A model generated the notes under the pieces. It was not told the DNA's origin, did no database searches, and worked only from the letters and a program-made list of their open reading frames with translations. Position numbers and translations under genes: made by a program. Positions 45,942 to 54,073 of a stretch of DNA of 64,000 nucleotides are shown here, piece after piece (position 1 is the stretch's first letter; every line of letters begins with the position of its first letter). This DNA comes from CADEEN01 sp963738425 (GTDB lineage Bacteria; Pseudomonadota; Gammaproteobacteria; Burkholderiales; Burkholderiaceae_C), in assembly GCA_963738425.1 (NCBI GenBank), contig CAVTWT010000034.1:1-64000 (forward strand), written 5' to 3'.

Positions 45942-46313
45942 CGATCGCTGTCGTTTGTTGCACCGAGCCAACGCAAACGTGACACCCCGCTAGGGGCATG
46001 TCCCTAGGGCAGCGCGATGCAGATGGGCACCGCCGAGGGCTGCTGCCGCCGCGAAACAGTGCGGCTTGCCCGGTGCTGAGGCGCGTTTGCGGGCTATAGC
46101 AGGGCGAAACGGCGGCGCTCGTGGCGCCGCCGGTCACGGATACGTGCCGGCAGCGAACTGGCCACTCCGGACTTTCCCGGGCCGGTCTGCTCGTGCACGA
46201 CAGTGACAATTCGTTTACATGCCCTGGAGACAGGTCGCCGGTGGTTTACGAGACCGCCCGGCGGCCGCTTTGCGGCAGGGTTCATCGATCAACCTATCTG
46301 TTCAGGAGAGTTC
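45942..46313. other. Intergenic region upstream of the TonB receptor
   Basis: This 372-bp gap contains no supported gene. It holds an interrupted palindrome CTAGGG-GCATGT-CCCTAG at 45990-46007, a possible TATAGC hexamer near 46097, and an AGGAGAG ribosome site just before ATG 46314. The palindrome could be an operator or a weak hairpin. Confidence 0.5.
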
Positions 46314-49010
46314 ATGTTCAAGCGAACGAAAATCAGCACTGGCGTGCTGCTCGCCCTCGGCGGCACGCTGATGCTGCCAACCGTGGGTCAGGCCCAGGAA
46401 GCGCAGCGCATCGAGATCACGGGTTCCGCCATCAAGCGCGTCGACGCCGAGACCGCGGTGCCGATCACGATCCTGAAGATGCAGGATCTCAAGGCGCAAG
46501 GCATCACGAGCGTCGAGCAGATCATGAGCTCGTTGAGTACGGTCCAGATGACGCAGAGTTCCAGCCAGCAAGTCGGCGCGGGTACCGGCGGCGCTTCGTT
46601 TGCCGATCTGCGCGGCATTGGCGCCAGCAAGACACTGGTCCTGCTCAACAGCCGCCGCATCGCCAACAACGCGATCGACGGCTCGGCCCCCGACTTGAAC
46701 ATGATTCCGTTTGCCGCGATCGAGCGCATCGAAGTGCTTCGTGATGGCGCGTCGTCGCTGTACGGCACCGACGCCATCGGCGGCGTGATCAACTTCATCA
46801 CCCGCAAGGACTTCCAGGGCGGTGCCATCACCGTGGGCATGGACATTCCGCAGGAGAGCGGCGGCAAGAGCAAGCAGGCCAACATCGGTTATGGCTTCGG
46901 TGACCTGGGCAAGCAAGGCTTCAACGTCTTTGGCTTCCTGGACATCAACCAGACGCAACCGATCGGGGGCCAGGAGCGTCCGTTCAACGCGCGCTTCCCC
47001 GGCGGCTTGTCGCCGACGCCGTTCCCCGCGAACTACTTCCAAGACGGCTCAGTGACCGCCAATCCGTCGGCACCGGACTGCACCAACCCGACGTACCTCA
47101 CGCCGTCCGGTGATGGCACGTCATGCCTCATCAAGACATCCGAGTTCGTCGACTACACCGCCAAGACGGATCGCACCTCCGGCATGTTGCGCGGCACGTT
47201 GGCGCTGGGTTCGAACCACAACCTGACGGTGGAGTGGTTCGGCACGCGCAACAAGGCGACCACGCGCATCGCGCCCGTGCCCTACGGCACGCTCTGGATG
47301 AATCCCCTTCGCCCCGATGGTTCGCCGAACCCGTACTTCCCGGGCAATCCTGGCGCGATCGACATGGACGTTCCGTACGATCCTGCGTTCGTTCAAGCGA
47401 ACATGACGCCGCGCCCGGGCGTCGTGCTGCAGCCTGGCTTCATCACCGTGAAGTGGCGTGCCTTCGCCGGTGGCCAGCGCACCAACATCTCGACCAATGA
47501 CCAGCAGCGGGTGTTGGCGCAGGTCGATGGTGTGCTCGGCGCGTGGGACTACCAGGCAGGCGTCAGCTACAACGAGAACAAGATCAAGGAGACCGTCGTC
47601 GGCTACAGCGATGGCAACCAGATCACGTTGGGCATGCTCAACGGCGTGATCAACCCGTTCGGCGCGCAGGATGCGGCAGGCGACGCGGCGATCAGCGCTG
47701 CGCTGCTCGGTGGCAATCTGCAAAACCACAAAGGCAAAGTCGGCACGGTGGACGCCAAGGGCAGCCGCGAACTGGGTGACTGGTTCGGCGCAGGCCGCAA
47801 GTCGGCACTGGCCGCCGGTGTCGAGTTCCGGCGCGAGGACTTCCTGTCTACTGCGAACCCACCCGTGGCTGCACTGCTCGTGGCCAGCACGGGCGTCGAT
47901 CCGGAGTCGCGTGCCGAAGGCAACCGCAACGTGTCGGCCGGGTTTGCGGAGCTGAACGTGCCGATCACCAAGGCGCTTGAAGTGTCGGCGGCTCTGCGCT
48001 ATGACAAGTACAGCGACTTCGGCAACACGACGAACCCGAAGTTCACCGTGCGCTTCCAGCCGAGCAAGAGCGTGCTGCTTCGTAGCTCCTACTCGACCGG
48101 GTTCCGCGCACCGTCGCTGTACGAGTTGAACGCAGCACAGTCGTACACCAACACCGGCACGGTCAGCGACCCGGTCAACTGCCCCGATGGCACCACCGCC
48201 ATTCCAGGCAAATCGACCGCACTGAACTGCAACGTGCAGTTCCAGCGCCTGACCGGTGGCAACACCGACCTGAAGCCGGAAGAGTCGAAGAACCTCACGT
48301 TCGGCCTCATCTTCGAGCCCACCGACAACCTGTCGATCGGTGCCGATCTGTGGTGGATCCGCTTGAAGAACACCATCGCCGCGCTGTCCGAGACCACGGT
48401 GCTGGGTGACGCGGTAACGTTTGGCCAGTACATCAACCGCAACAGCACCGGCGATCTGTCGATCGACGGCTTCTCGTGCCCGGGTTCCGATTGCGGCTTC
48501 CTCGACCTGCGCCAGCAGAACCTCGGTGGCACCAACACCAACGGCGTGGACCTGAGCGTCACCTACCGTCAGGGTCTGGCTTCTTCCGGCCGGCTGACTC
48601 TGGGCCTGAACTCCACTTACGTCGCGAAGTACGAGTACCAGGATTTCGTCGGTGGCCCGTGGAACCAGAACGTCGGCGTGTATGTCGGCGTGGCGCCGAT
48701 CTTCCGTTGGCAGCACGCGGCTTCGGCCATCTGGAACGTGGGCAACTGGACCTTCGGTGGCGTGATCAAGAACAAGAGCGGCTACATCGATCAGGATCCG
48801 TCGAACAAGGTCAGCCCGTACACGACGGCGGACGCCTACGTGAACTGGGCCGCCACAAAGGGTTTGAGCCTGACCTTGGGCGTGAGAAACCTGACCGACC
48901 GCGACCCGCCTTACTCCAACCAGGGTGAGGTGTTCCAGGCCAACTACGATCCGCGCTTTGCTGATCCGACCGGCCGCACGTTCTACTTCCGCGCTGGTTA
49001 TCAGTTCTGA
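46314..49010 (+). CDS. TonB-dependent outer membrane receptor
   Basis: An 898-residue receptor with a signal peptide ending at the AQA site near residue 26. The TonB box region (QRIEITGSAIKR), the plug domain (about 40-165; LRGIGASKTLVLLNSRR, IERIEVLRDGASSLYGTDAI) and a 22-strand beta barrel follow, ending in FYFRAGYQF with the C-terminal aromatic residue needed for BamA. The ligand is not evident. The position after a peptide-type ABC importer suggests peptide or oligomer uptake rather than siderophores, but that is inference. A strong terminator follows. Confidence 0.93.
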   Translation: MFKRTKISTGVLLALGGTLMLPTVGQAQEAQRIEITGSAIKRVDAETAVPITILKMQDLKAQGITSVEQIMSSLSTVQMTQSSSQQVGAGTGGASFADLRGIGASKTLVLLNSRRIANNAIDGSAPDLNMIPFAAIERIEVLRDGASSLYGTDAIGGVINFITRKDFQGGAITVGMDIPQESGGKSKQANIGYGFGDLGKQGFNVFGFLDINQTQPIGGQERPFNARFPGGLSPTPFPANYFQDGSVTANPSAPDCTNPTYLTPSGDGTSCLIKTSEFVDYTAKTDRTSGMLRGTLALGSNHNLTVEWFGTRNKATTRIAPVPYGTLWMNPLRPDGSPNPYFPGNPGAIDMDVPYDPAFVQANMTPRPGVVLQPGFITVKWRAFAGGQRTNISTNDQQRVLAQVDGVLGAWDYQAGVSYNENKIKETVVGYSDGNQITLGMLNGVINPFGAQDAAGDAAISAALLGGNLQNHKGKVGTVDAKGSRELGDWFGAGRKSALAAGVEFRREDFLSTANPPVAALLVASTGVDPESRAEGNRNVSAGFAELNVPITKALEVSAALRYDKYSDFGNTTNPKFTVRFQPSKSVLLRSSYSTGFRAPSLYELNAAQSYTNTGTVSDPVNCPDGTTAIPGKSTALNCNVQFQRLTGGNTDLKPEESKNLTFGLIFEPTDNLSIGADLWWIRLKNTIAALSETTVLGDAVTFGQYINRNSTGDLSIDGFSCPGSDCGFLDLRQQNLGGTNTNGVDLSVTYRQGLASSGRLTLGLNSTYVAKYEYQDFVGGPWNQNVGVYVGVAPIFRWQHAASAIWNVGNWTFGGVIKNKSGYIDQDPSNKVSPYTTADAYVNWAATKGLSLTLGVRNLTDRDPPYSNQGEVFQANYDPRFADPTGRTFYFRAGYQF

Positions 49011-49026
49011 TAGAGGCTGACAGATG

Positions 49027-49058
49027 AAAAACGCCCTCGCGAAAGCGAGGGCGTTTTT
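49027..49058. terminator. Strong Rho-independent terminator between the TonB receptor and the SDR
   Basis: A perfect 14-bp stem (AAAAACGCCCTCGC / GCGAGGGCGTTTTT) closes a GAAA tetraloop. T-runs on both strands make it likely to be bidirectional, serving the receptor (plus) and the convergent minus-strand SDR. Confidence 0.93.
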
Positions 49059-49110
49059 GTTTGTGAGGGCCGGGCGCCTTCGTCGATGCGAAGGCAGGAA
49101 CGTTGCGCGG

Positions 49111-49870
49111 CTACTTCGGCGCCAGCCGAATCGCCCCGTCCAGGCGGATGACTTCGCCGTTCAACATGTCGTTTTCGACGATGTGCTTGACCAGCTTCGC
49201 GTAGTCCTGCGGCGTGCCCAGGCGCGACGGGAAGGGCACGCTGGCGGCCAGCGCGTCCTGGACTTCCTGTGGCATGCCGAACAGCATCGGCGTACCGAAG
49301 ATGCCGGGCGCGATCGTCATGTTGCGCACGCCGTTGCGAGCCAGATCGCGCGCGATCGGCAGCGTCATGCCGACGACGCCGCCTTTGCTCGCGGCGTACG
49401 CGGCTTGGCCGATCTGGCCGTCGTAGGCGGCCACACTGGCCGTCGAGATCATCACGCCGCGCTCGCCGGTGGCTTCCGGCGCGTTCTTGCACATCGCTTC
49501 GGCGGCGATGCGGATCATGTTGAAGCTGCCGATCAGGTTGATGTTGATGACCTTGGCAAATTGCGCCAGCGGATGCGCGCCTTCCTTGCCGACGGTCTTC
49601 GCGCCGATGGCGATGCCGGCGCAGTTGACCAGGCCCATCAGCTTGCCCATCGACACGGCCTGCGCCACCGCAGCTTGTGCGTCGGCTTCCTGCGTGACGT
49701 CGCATTTGACGAAGGCACCGCCGATCTCCTTGGCCAGCGCCTGGCCCTTGTCGGCCTGCACGTCGGCAATCAACGACCATGCCGCCCTCCTTGGCCAGCA
49801 TGCGTGCGGTGCCTTCGCCCAGACCCGAAGCGCTGCCGGTGACGATGAAGACCTTGCCTGCGATGTCCAT
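49111..49870 (-). pseudogene. SDR, 3-hydroxyacyl-CoA dehydrogenase type II-like, one frameshift
   Basis: A short-chain dehydrogenase related to 17-beta-HSD10/3-hydroxyacyl-CoA dehydrogenases. The N-terminus (MDIAGKVFIVTGSASGLGEG, 49870 onward) carries the cofactor motif. After AKEGGMVV the frame shifts and continues as IADVQADKGQALAKEIGG with NCAGIAIGAKTV, MISTASVAAYDGQIGQAAYAASKG and the C-terminal IRLDGAIRLAPK. Dropping one base (C at about 49771 on the plus strand) gives a normal protein of 252 residues. It would act in beta-oxidation of short or branched acyl-CoAs. It is the last gene of the minus-strand run. Confidence 0.85.
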
Positions 49871-49884
49871 GCGTGGGCTCCTCT

Positions 49885-50538
49885 TCAGTTCAACGCGGCC
49901 AGCGCGCGGGATGTGATCTGATCAACCGTGCCGGTACCGTCGATCTTGCAGCAGCGCGGCGCGGCGGCATCGCCGGACGCCGACCACTTCGCGTAGTACG
50001 CCACCAGCGGCCGCGTCTGGTTCTGATAGACCTCGAGGCGCTTGCGCACGGTTTCGACCTTGTCGTCGTCGCGCTGGATCAGCGGCTCGCCGGTGGCGTC
50101 GTCCTTGCCGGCGACCTTCGGCGGGTTGAACTTGACGTGGTAGCTGCGGCCCGAGGCGATATGAAACAGCCGACCGCTCATGCGCTCGATGATGGCTTCG
50201 TCGGGCACGTCGATCTCCAACACGGCGTCGAGCTTGACGCCTGCCGCCTTCATGGCTTCGGCCTGTGCGATCGTGCGCGGGAAGCCGTCGAACAGGAAAC
50301 CGTTGGCGCAGTCGGGCATGGCGATGCGTTCCTTGACCAGGCCGATGATGATGTCGTCGGAAACCAGCGCGCCCGAATCCATCACCTTCTTCGCTGCCAC
50401 GCCGAGCGGCGTGCCGGCCTTGACGGCAGCGCGCAGCATGTCACCTGTGGAGACTTGCGGAATGCTGTAGTGCTTGCACAGGAAGGCGGCCTGCGTGCCC
50501 TTGCCCGCGCCGGGCGCTCCCAACAGGATCAGTCTCAT
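49885..50538 (-). CDS. adk: Adenylate kinase
   Basis: A 217-residue AMP/ATP phosphotransferase. The P-loop GAPGAGKGTQAAFLC is at residues 7-21, the AMP-binding GFPRTIAQAEA near 84, and a long-form LID (RLFHIASGRSYHVKFNPPKV) lies without zinc Cys. It lies 39 bp after kdsB on the minus strand. Confidence 0.97.
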   Translation of the reverse strand: MRLILLGAPGAGKGTQAAFLCKHYSIPQVSTGDMLRAAVKAGTPLGVAAKKVMDSGALVSDDIIIGLVKERIAMPDCANGFLFDGFPRTIAQAEAMKAAGVKLDAVLEIDVPDEAIIERMSGRLFHIASGRSYHVKFNPPKVAGKDDATGEPLIQRDDDKVETVRKRLEVYQNQTRPLVAYYAKWSASGDAAAPRCCKIDGTGTVDQITSRALAALN

Positions 50539-50577
50539 TGCGTCCCCTCGCTCTGGTCTGTGGTGTGGTGAAACTGA

Positions 50578-51342
50578 TTATCGCGGCTGGGCATACAACT
50601 GCCTGACGCGCTGCAGGTCTTCAAGGGTATCTACGCCCGGTCCGGGCGCGCGCTCGGTGACATGCACCGCGATGCGCTCGCCGTGCCACAGCACGCGCAA
50701 CTGCTCCAGCGCTTCCGTGCGCTCGAGCGGCGCCATCGCCAGCGTGGGGAAGCGGCGCAGGAAGCCAGCGCGGTAGGCGTACAGGCCGACGTGGCGCAAG
50801 GCTGCAGGTTCCTGCGGCAGGGCGGCACTGCCTTTCGCGCTGCCGTCGCGCCACCACGGCAGCGGTGCGCGCGAAAAGAGCAGGGCGCGTGCCTGGGCAT
50901 CGAGCACCACCTTGACGACGTTCGGGTTCAGGTAGTCGGCGAGGTCATGGATCGCGTGGGCGACGGTGGACATCACGCAGTCGCTGCGCTGGCCGAGCAA
51001 TGCAGCGCAGGCATCGATCAGCGCCGGCTCGATCAGCGGCTCGTCGCCTTGCACGTTGACGACCACGGCGTCGTCGTCCAGGCCCAGCAAGGTGCAGGCT
51101 TCGGCGAGCCGGTCGCTGCCGCTGGCATGGTCCACTCGCGTCATCAGCGCGCGCACGCCGTGCTGCGCGCAGGCGTCCATGATTGAGCCATGGTCTGTCG
51201 CGACGACCACTTCGCGCGCGCCCGACAACGCCGCGCGCAGCGCGACACGCACGACCATCGGCGCGCCAGCGATGTCGGCCAGCGGTTTGTCGGGCAGGCG
51301 CGTCGAGGCCAGCCGCGCCGGCACGATGACGGTATAGCTCAT
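50578..51342 (-). CDS. kdsB: 3-deoxy-manno-octulosonate cytidylyltransferase
   Basis: A 254-residue CMP-Kdo synthetase that activates Kdo for lipopolysaccharide. Family blocks: VIVPARLASTRLPDKPLADI at the N-terminus, VVATDHGSIMDAC, HASGSDRLAEA, VNVQGDEPLI and HVGLYAYRAGFLRRF. It overlaps the Trm112 gene by 4 nt and so belongs to the exbB-exbD-lpxK-trm112-kdsB run. Confidence 0.96.
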   Translation of the reverse strand: MSYTVIVPARLASTRLPDKPLADIAGAPMVVRVALRAALSGAREVVVATDHGSIMDACAQHGVRALMTRVDHASGSDRLAEACTLLGLDDDAVVVNVQGDEPLIEPALIDACAALLGQRSDCVMSTVAHAIHDLADYLNPNVVKVVLDAQARALLFSRAPLPWWRDGSAKGSAALPQEPAALRHVGLYAYRAGFLRRFPTLAMAPLERTEALEQLRVLWHGERIAVHVTERAPGPGVDTLEDLQRVRQLYAQPR

Positions 51343-51533
51343 GACTCAGGGTCGTACGGGGAGGCTTCGCCTTCGAGCATTACCGGAATGCCATCGCGGA
51401 TCGGGAAGGCCAGCCGGTCGGCGTGGCAGGCCAGCGCGGTGGGCCGCTGCTCGGCGTCGCGCAGCATCACCAGCTTGCCCTTGCACAGCGGACAGACAAG
51501 CAGTTCGATCAGACGGTGGTCAATGGCGGCCAT
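51339..51533 (-). CDS. Trm112 family zinc-ribbon-like protein
   Basis: A 64-residue protein with LIELLVCPLCKGKLVMLRD and ALACHADRLAFPIRDGIPVML, typical of YcaR/Trm112-like proteins found between lpxK and kdsB in many proteobacteria. Its exact role is unclear; Trm112 homologues activate methyltransferases. Its start overlaps the end of lpxK by 25 nt. Confidence 0.9.
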   Translation of the reverse strand: MAAIDHRLIELLVCPLCKGKLVMLRDAEQRPTALACHADRLAFPIRDGIPVMLEGEASPYDPES

Positions 51534-52579
51534 GACGTGGTGCGGCTCGGTGGGTTCGGGAACAGGCGCTTGATCGCCGCGGCAAAGCCGAGGTCGAACT
51601 CCAAGTCTAGCGGCGCGACCCAGACGTGCGTACGGCCGAACGACAGGCCTGCAAGCTTGACCGCATCCTTCTCGGTCAGCACCACGTCCGGAGTGCCGCG
51701 CGGCCAGGGCAGCTCCACGAAGTCGTGGTGGTCAGGCAGCGCCAGCGCGGTGAATGTCAGGCCCTGGTCGCGCAGCTGCGCGAAAAAGCGCTGCGGCGAC
51801 GCGATGCCGGCGGCGGCCACCAGCGGGCGGCCGCGCAGCGCGGCCCAGCTGTCCGCCAGCGGCGCATGGCCGCAGCGCCAGTCGTCCAGGCTCAAGACGC
51901 CCGTCAGGTGGCGCGTCCCCATCCAGCCGGGCAGCGTCAGCGGCGGTTGCCAGGCGTTGTAGAGAATCAGTGTGTTGGGCGGCACTTTGTCTGGCAGCGG
52001 CTCGCGCAGCGGCCCCGCCGGCAGCAGCAGGCCATTGCCAGCGCCGCGCTCGTCGAAGACGATGACCTGCGCATCGCGCGCCAGCCGGTGGTGCTGCAGG
52101 CCGTCGTCGGAGATCACGATGTCCACCGTCGGATGCGCGCGGCGCAAGGCGCGCGCGGCCGCCACTCGGTCGCGTCCGACGACCACCGGCGCTTCGGTGC
52201 GCAGGTGGATCAGCAGCGGCTCGTCACCGCAGTCGCTGGCGGCGCTGCCGCCGTGAACCGCCAGCACGCCCGATGTGTGGCGGCCATAGCCGCGCGAGAC
52301 CACCCCTGGCGTCCAGCCATAGGCGCGCAGCAGCCGCACTAGCGCGATCACGGTCGGCGTCTTGCCAGCGCCGCCGACAACGAGGTTGCCGACCACGATC
52401 ACCGGCACGTCGAGCCGGCGCGGCCACGTCACGGCCTTGTGCAGCCGTGCCAGAGCTGCGTAGAGCCAGGCCAATGGGCGCAAGCGTCGCGCCAGCGCGT
52501 TCGGGTGCGTCTGCCACCACGCCGCTTGCAGCGTGTCGGCAAAGCGGTTGCCAGCGCGTTGGTCGGGGATGCCCGCCAA
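51509..52579 (-). CDS. lpxK: Tetraacyldisaccharide 4'-kinase
   Basis: A membrane-associated kinase that phosphorylates lipid A disaccharide at 4'. The P-loop VPVIVVGNLVVGGAGKTPTVI is preceded by the usual LQAAWW...LRPLAWLYAALARL amphipathic segment; VVSRGYGRH, DIVISDDGLQHHRLARD and ALPDHHDF complete the family pattern. The frame has no ATG or GTG near its head. TTG at 52579 gives 356 residues; a CTG at 52603 overlapping the exbD stop (CTGA) is another possibility. The 3' end runs 25 nt into the Trm112 gene. Confidence 0.9.
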   Translation of the reverse strand: MAGIPDQRAGNRFADTLQAAWWQTHPNALARRLRPLAWLYAALARLHKAVTWPRRLDVPVIVVGNLVVGGAGKTPTVIALVRLLRAYGWTPGVVSRGYGRHTSGVLAVHGGSAASDCGDEPLLIHLRTEAPVVVGRDRVAAARALRRAHPTVDIVISDDGLQHHRLARDAQVIVFDERGAGNGLLLPAGPLREPLPDKVPPNTLILYNAWQPPLTLPGWMGTRHLTGVLSLDDWRCGHAPLADSWAALRGRPLVAAAGIASPQRFFAQLRDQGLTFTALALPDHHDFVELPWPRGTPDVVLTEKDAVKLAGLSFGRTHVWVAPLDLEFDLGFAAAIKRLFPNPPSRTTSWPPLTTV

Positions 52580-52599
52580 GGGTAGGGCCGACGGTGTCG

Positions 52600-53028
52600 T
52601 CAGCGCGGCGCCGAGCCGTCGCCCGTCTGCGCGGCAAAGGTCAGCCGCGGCAAGCCGGCGCGGCGCGCAGCGTCGAGCACGTTGATCACCGACTGGTGTG
52701 CCGCAGTGGCGTCGGCCGAAACGATGACCACCGGATCCTTCTGATCCTTCGCGGCGGCCTGCAACGCTGCACTCAGCTTGTCGACGTTGCGGCCCTCGAC
52801 GGCCTGGCGGTTGACGGCATAGCGTCCATCGGCGGCCACCGAGACGATGATCTCTGCCGGGCGCTCGCGCAGCTTGTCGGCTTCGGCCGATGGCAGCGTG
52901 AGCTGCAGCTCGGTGAACTTCGAGTACGTGGTCGACAGCATCAGGAAGATCAGCACCACCAGCAGCACGTCGATGAACGGAATCAGGTTGATCTCCGGTT
53001 CTTCGGACCGCGGCTTGCGAAAGTTCAT
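52600..53028 (-). CDS. exbD: Biopolymer transport protein ExbD
   Basis: A 142-residue protein with a short cytoplasmic N-terminus, one membrane segment (INLIPFIDVLLVVLIFLMLS) with the functional Asp, and a periplasmic domain. Together with ExbB it couples proton flow to TonB and would energise receptors such as the one at 46314. It overlaps exbB by 4 nt. Confidence 0.93.
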   Translation of the reverse strand: MNFRKPRSEEPEINLIPFIDVLLVVLIFLMLSTTYSKFTELQLTLPSAEADKLRERPAEIIVSVAADGRYAVNRQAVEGRNVDKLSAALQAAAKDQKDPVVIVSADATAAHQSVINVLDAARRAGLPRLTFAAQTGDGSAPR

Positions 53029-53678
53029 GTTCCCGCTCCGGCGGCGCCTGCGGACTTGCGCACCGCAAAGCGCATCAGGTGCGGCACCAGGCGCTCGGCG
53101 GCCTGTTCCATGTCGACGGTGTACTCATCGACGCGGCCGCGGAAGTAGCGGTAGAACATCAGAGCCGGAATTGCGATCAGCAGGCCAAAGGCAGTGTTGT
53201 ACAGCGCGATCGAGATGCCTTGTGCGAGCTGCGCCGGGTTCGTGCCGCCGGTGGGGGCTTGTGAGCCGAAGATCTCGATCATGCCAACGACGGTGCCGAA
53301 CAGGCCCATCAACGGCGCTGCTGTGGCCACCGTGCCGAGCGTGTTCAGGTAGCGCTCGAGCCGGTGCACCATCACGCGGCCGGCGTTCTCGAAGACCAGG
53401 CGCAACGTGTCCTCGCCCAGGCGCGGTTCTGCCACGACGGCGCGCAGGCCGGCAGCGAGCACGCCCCCGAGCGACGAGCTGCCGGCGAGCTTGTTGATGA
53501 CATCGGCCGACGGCAGGCTCGTGCGTGTCAGCGCCACCACTTCATCGAGCAGCTTGTCCGGCGCGACGCGCCCGCGGCGCAACATCAGCGAGCGCTCGAT
53601 GACCAGCGCCAGGCCGACGATCGACAAGAGGATGAGCGGGTAGATTGGCCAGCCGGCCGCTTGAATGATCGAAAACAA
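53025..53678 (-). CDS. exbB: MotA/TolQ/ExbB proton channel family protein
   Basis: A 217-residue protein with three membrane helices: an N-terminal one (YPLILLSIVGLALVIERSL) and two in the conserved channel region (TVATAAPLMGLFGTVVGMIE and GISIALYNTAFGLLIAIPAL). It is the first gene of the minus-strand exbB-exbD-lpxK-trm112-kdsB run. A TolQ role is less likely because tolR, tolA and tolB are absent. Confidence 0.92.
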   Translation of the reverse strand: MFSIIQAAGWPIYPLILLSIVGLALVIERSLMLRRGRVAPDKLLDEVVALTRTSLPSADVINKLAGSSSLGGVLAAGLRAVVAEPRLGEDTLRLVFENAGRVMVHRLERYLNTLGTVATAAPLMGLFGTVVGMIEIFGSQAPTGGTNPAQLAQGISIALYNTAFGLLIAIPALMFYRYFRGRVDEYTVDMEQAAERLVPHLMRFAVRKSAGAAGAGT

Positions 53679-54073
53679 GGGCGCGCTTCCCGTGGGTGAG
53701 GTTGACGACGACGCTAAAGTGCCTACAGCAGGCCACTGCCAGTGGCCGCAAAGCGCGCGATTATGGTCCCAGTCGGTGTGCGGTGGCCGTCACCGCGCGT
53801 GCGATCGGTGCCGATGAGATGACCGAGTTCGCGTCGGCACGCGCTTCATCCACCGAGACTGTGGACAACTGTGTGGGTAAGCAGGGCGCAGACGGCGCAA
53901 GATCGCATGGCGACTGGGTCTGCAACAGATTGCCCAAACAACGAGCATGAAAAACTTATTCAAAATCAATAACTTGCACCAAGCACCCTCGCTTTGCGGG
54001 GGGTTGTACGACAGCGCGCCCCTTCCATGTGCAGCTGTGGAGCACTTGACGTGGACCGACGCCGGAGCGGGCC
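53679..54073. other. exbB-xseA divergent intergenic region with DnaA-box-like 9-mers and an AT-rich block
   Basis: No convincing gene is present. The gap contains a hairpin GGCCACT-GCC-AGTGGCC (53731-53747), two same-strand 9-mers TGTGGACAA (53860-53868) and TGTGGGTAA (53872-53880), each one mismatch from the DnaA box TGTGGATAA, and an AT-rich stretch at about 53948-53976 (AAAAACTTATTCAAAATCAA). This is the most AT-rich segment I see in the window. It may hold the exbB promoter. Confidence 0.5.

Noticed and set aside
47121..48716. 531-residue minus-strand open frame opposite the TonB receptor
   Set aside because: Antisense shadow of a conserved beta-barrel gene, with no motif or ribosome site.
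53696..53950. 84-residue plus-strand open frame in the exbB-xseA gap
   Set aside because: No ribosome site, no family pattern, and it covers the DnaA-box-like 9-mers. Treated as non-coding.
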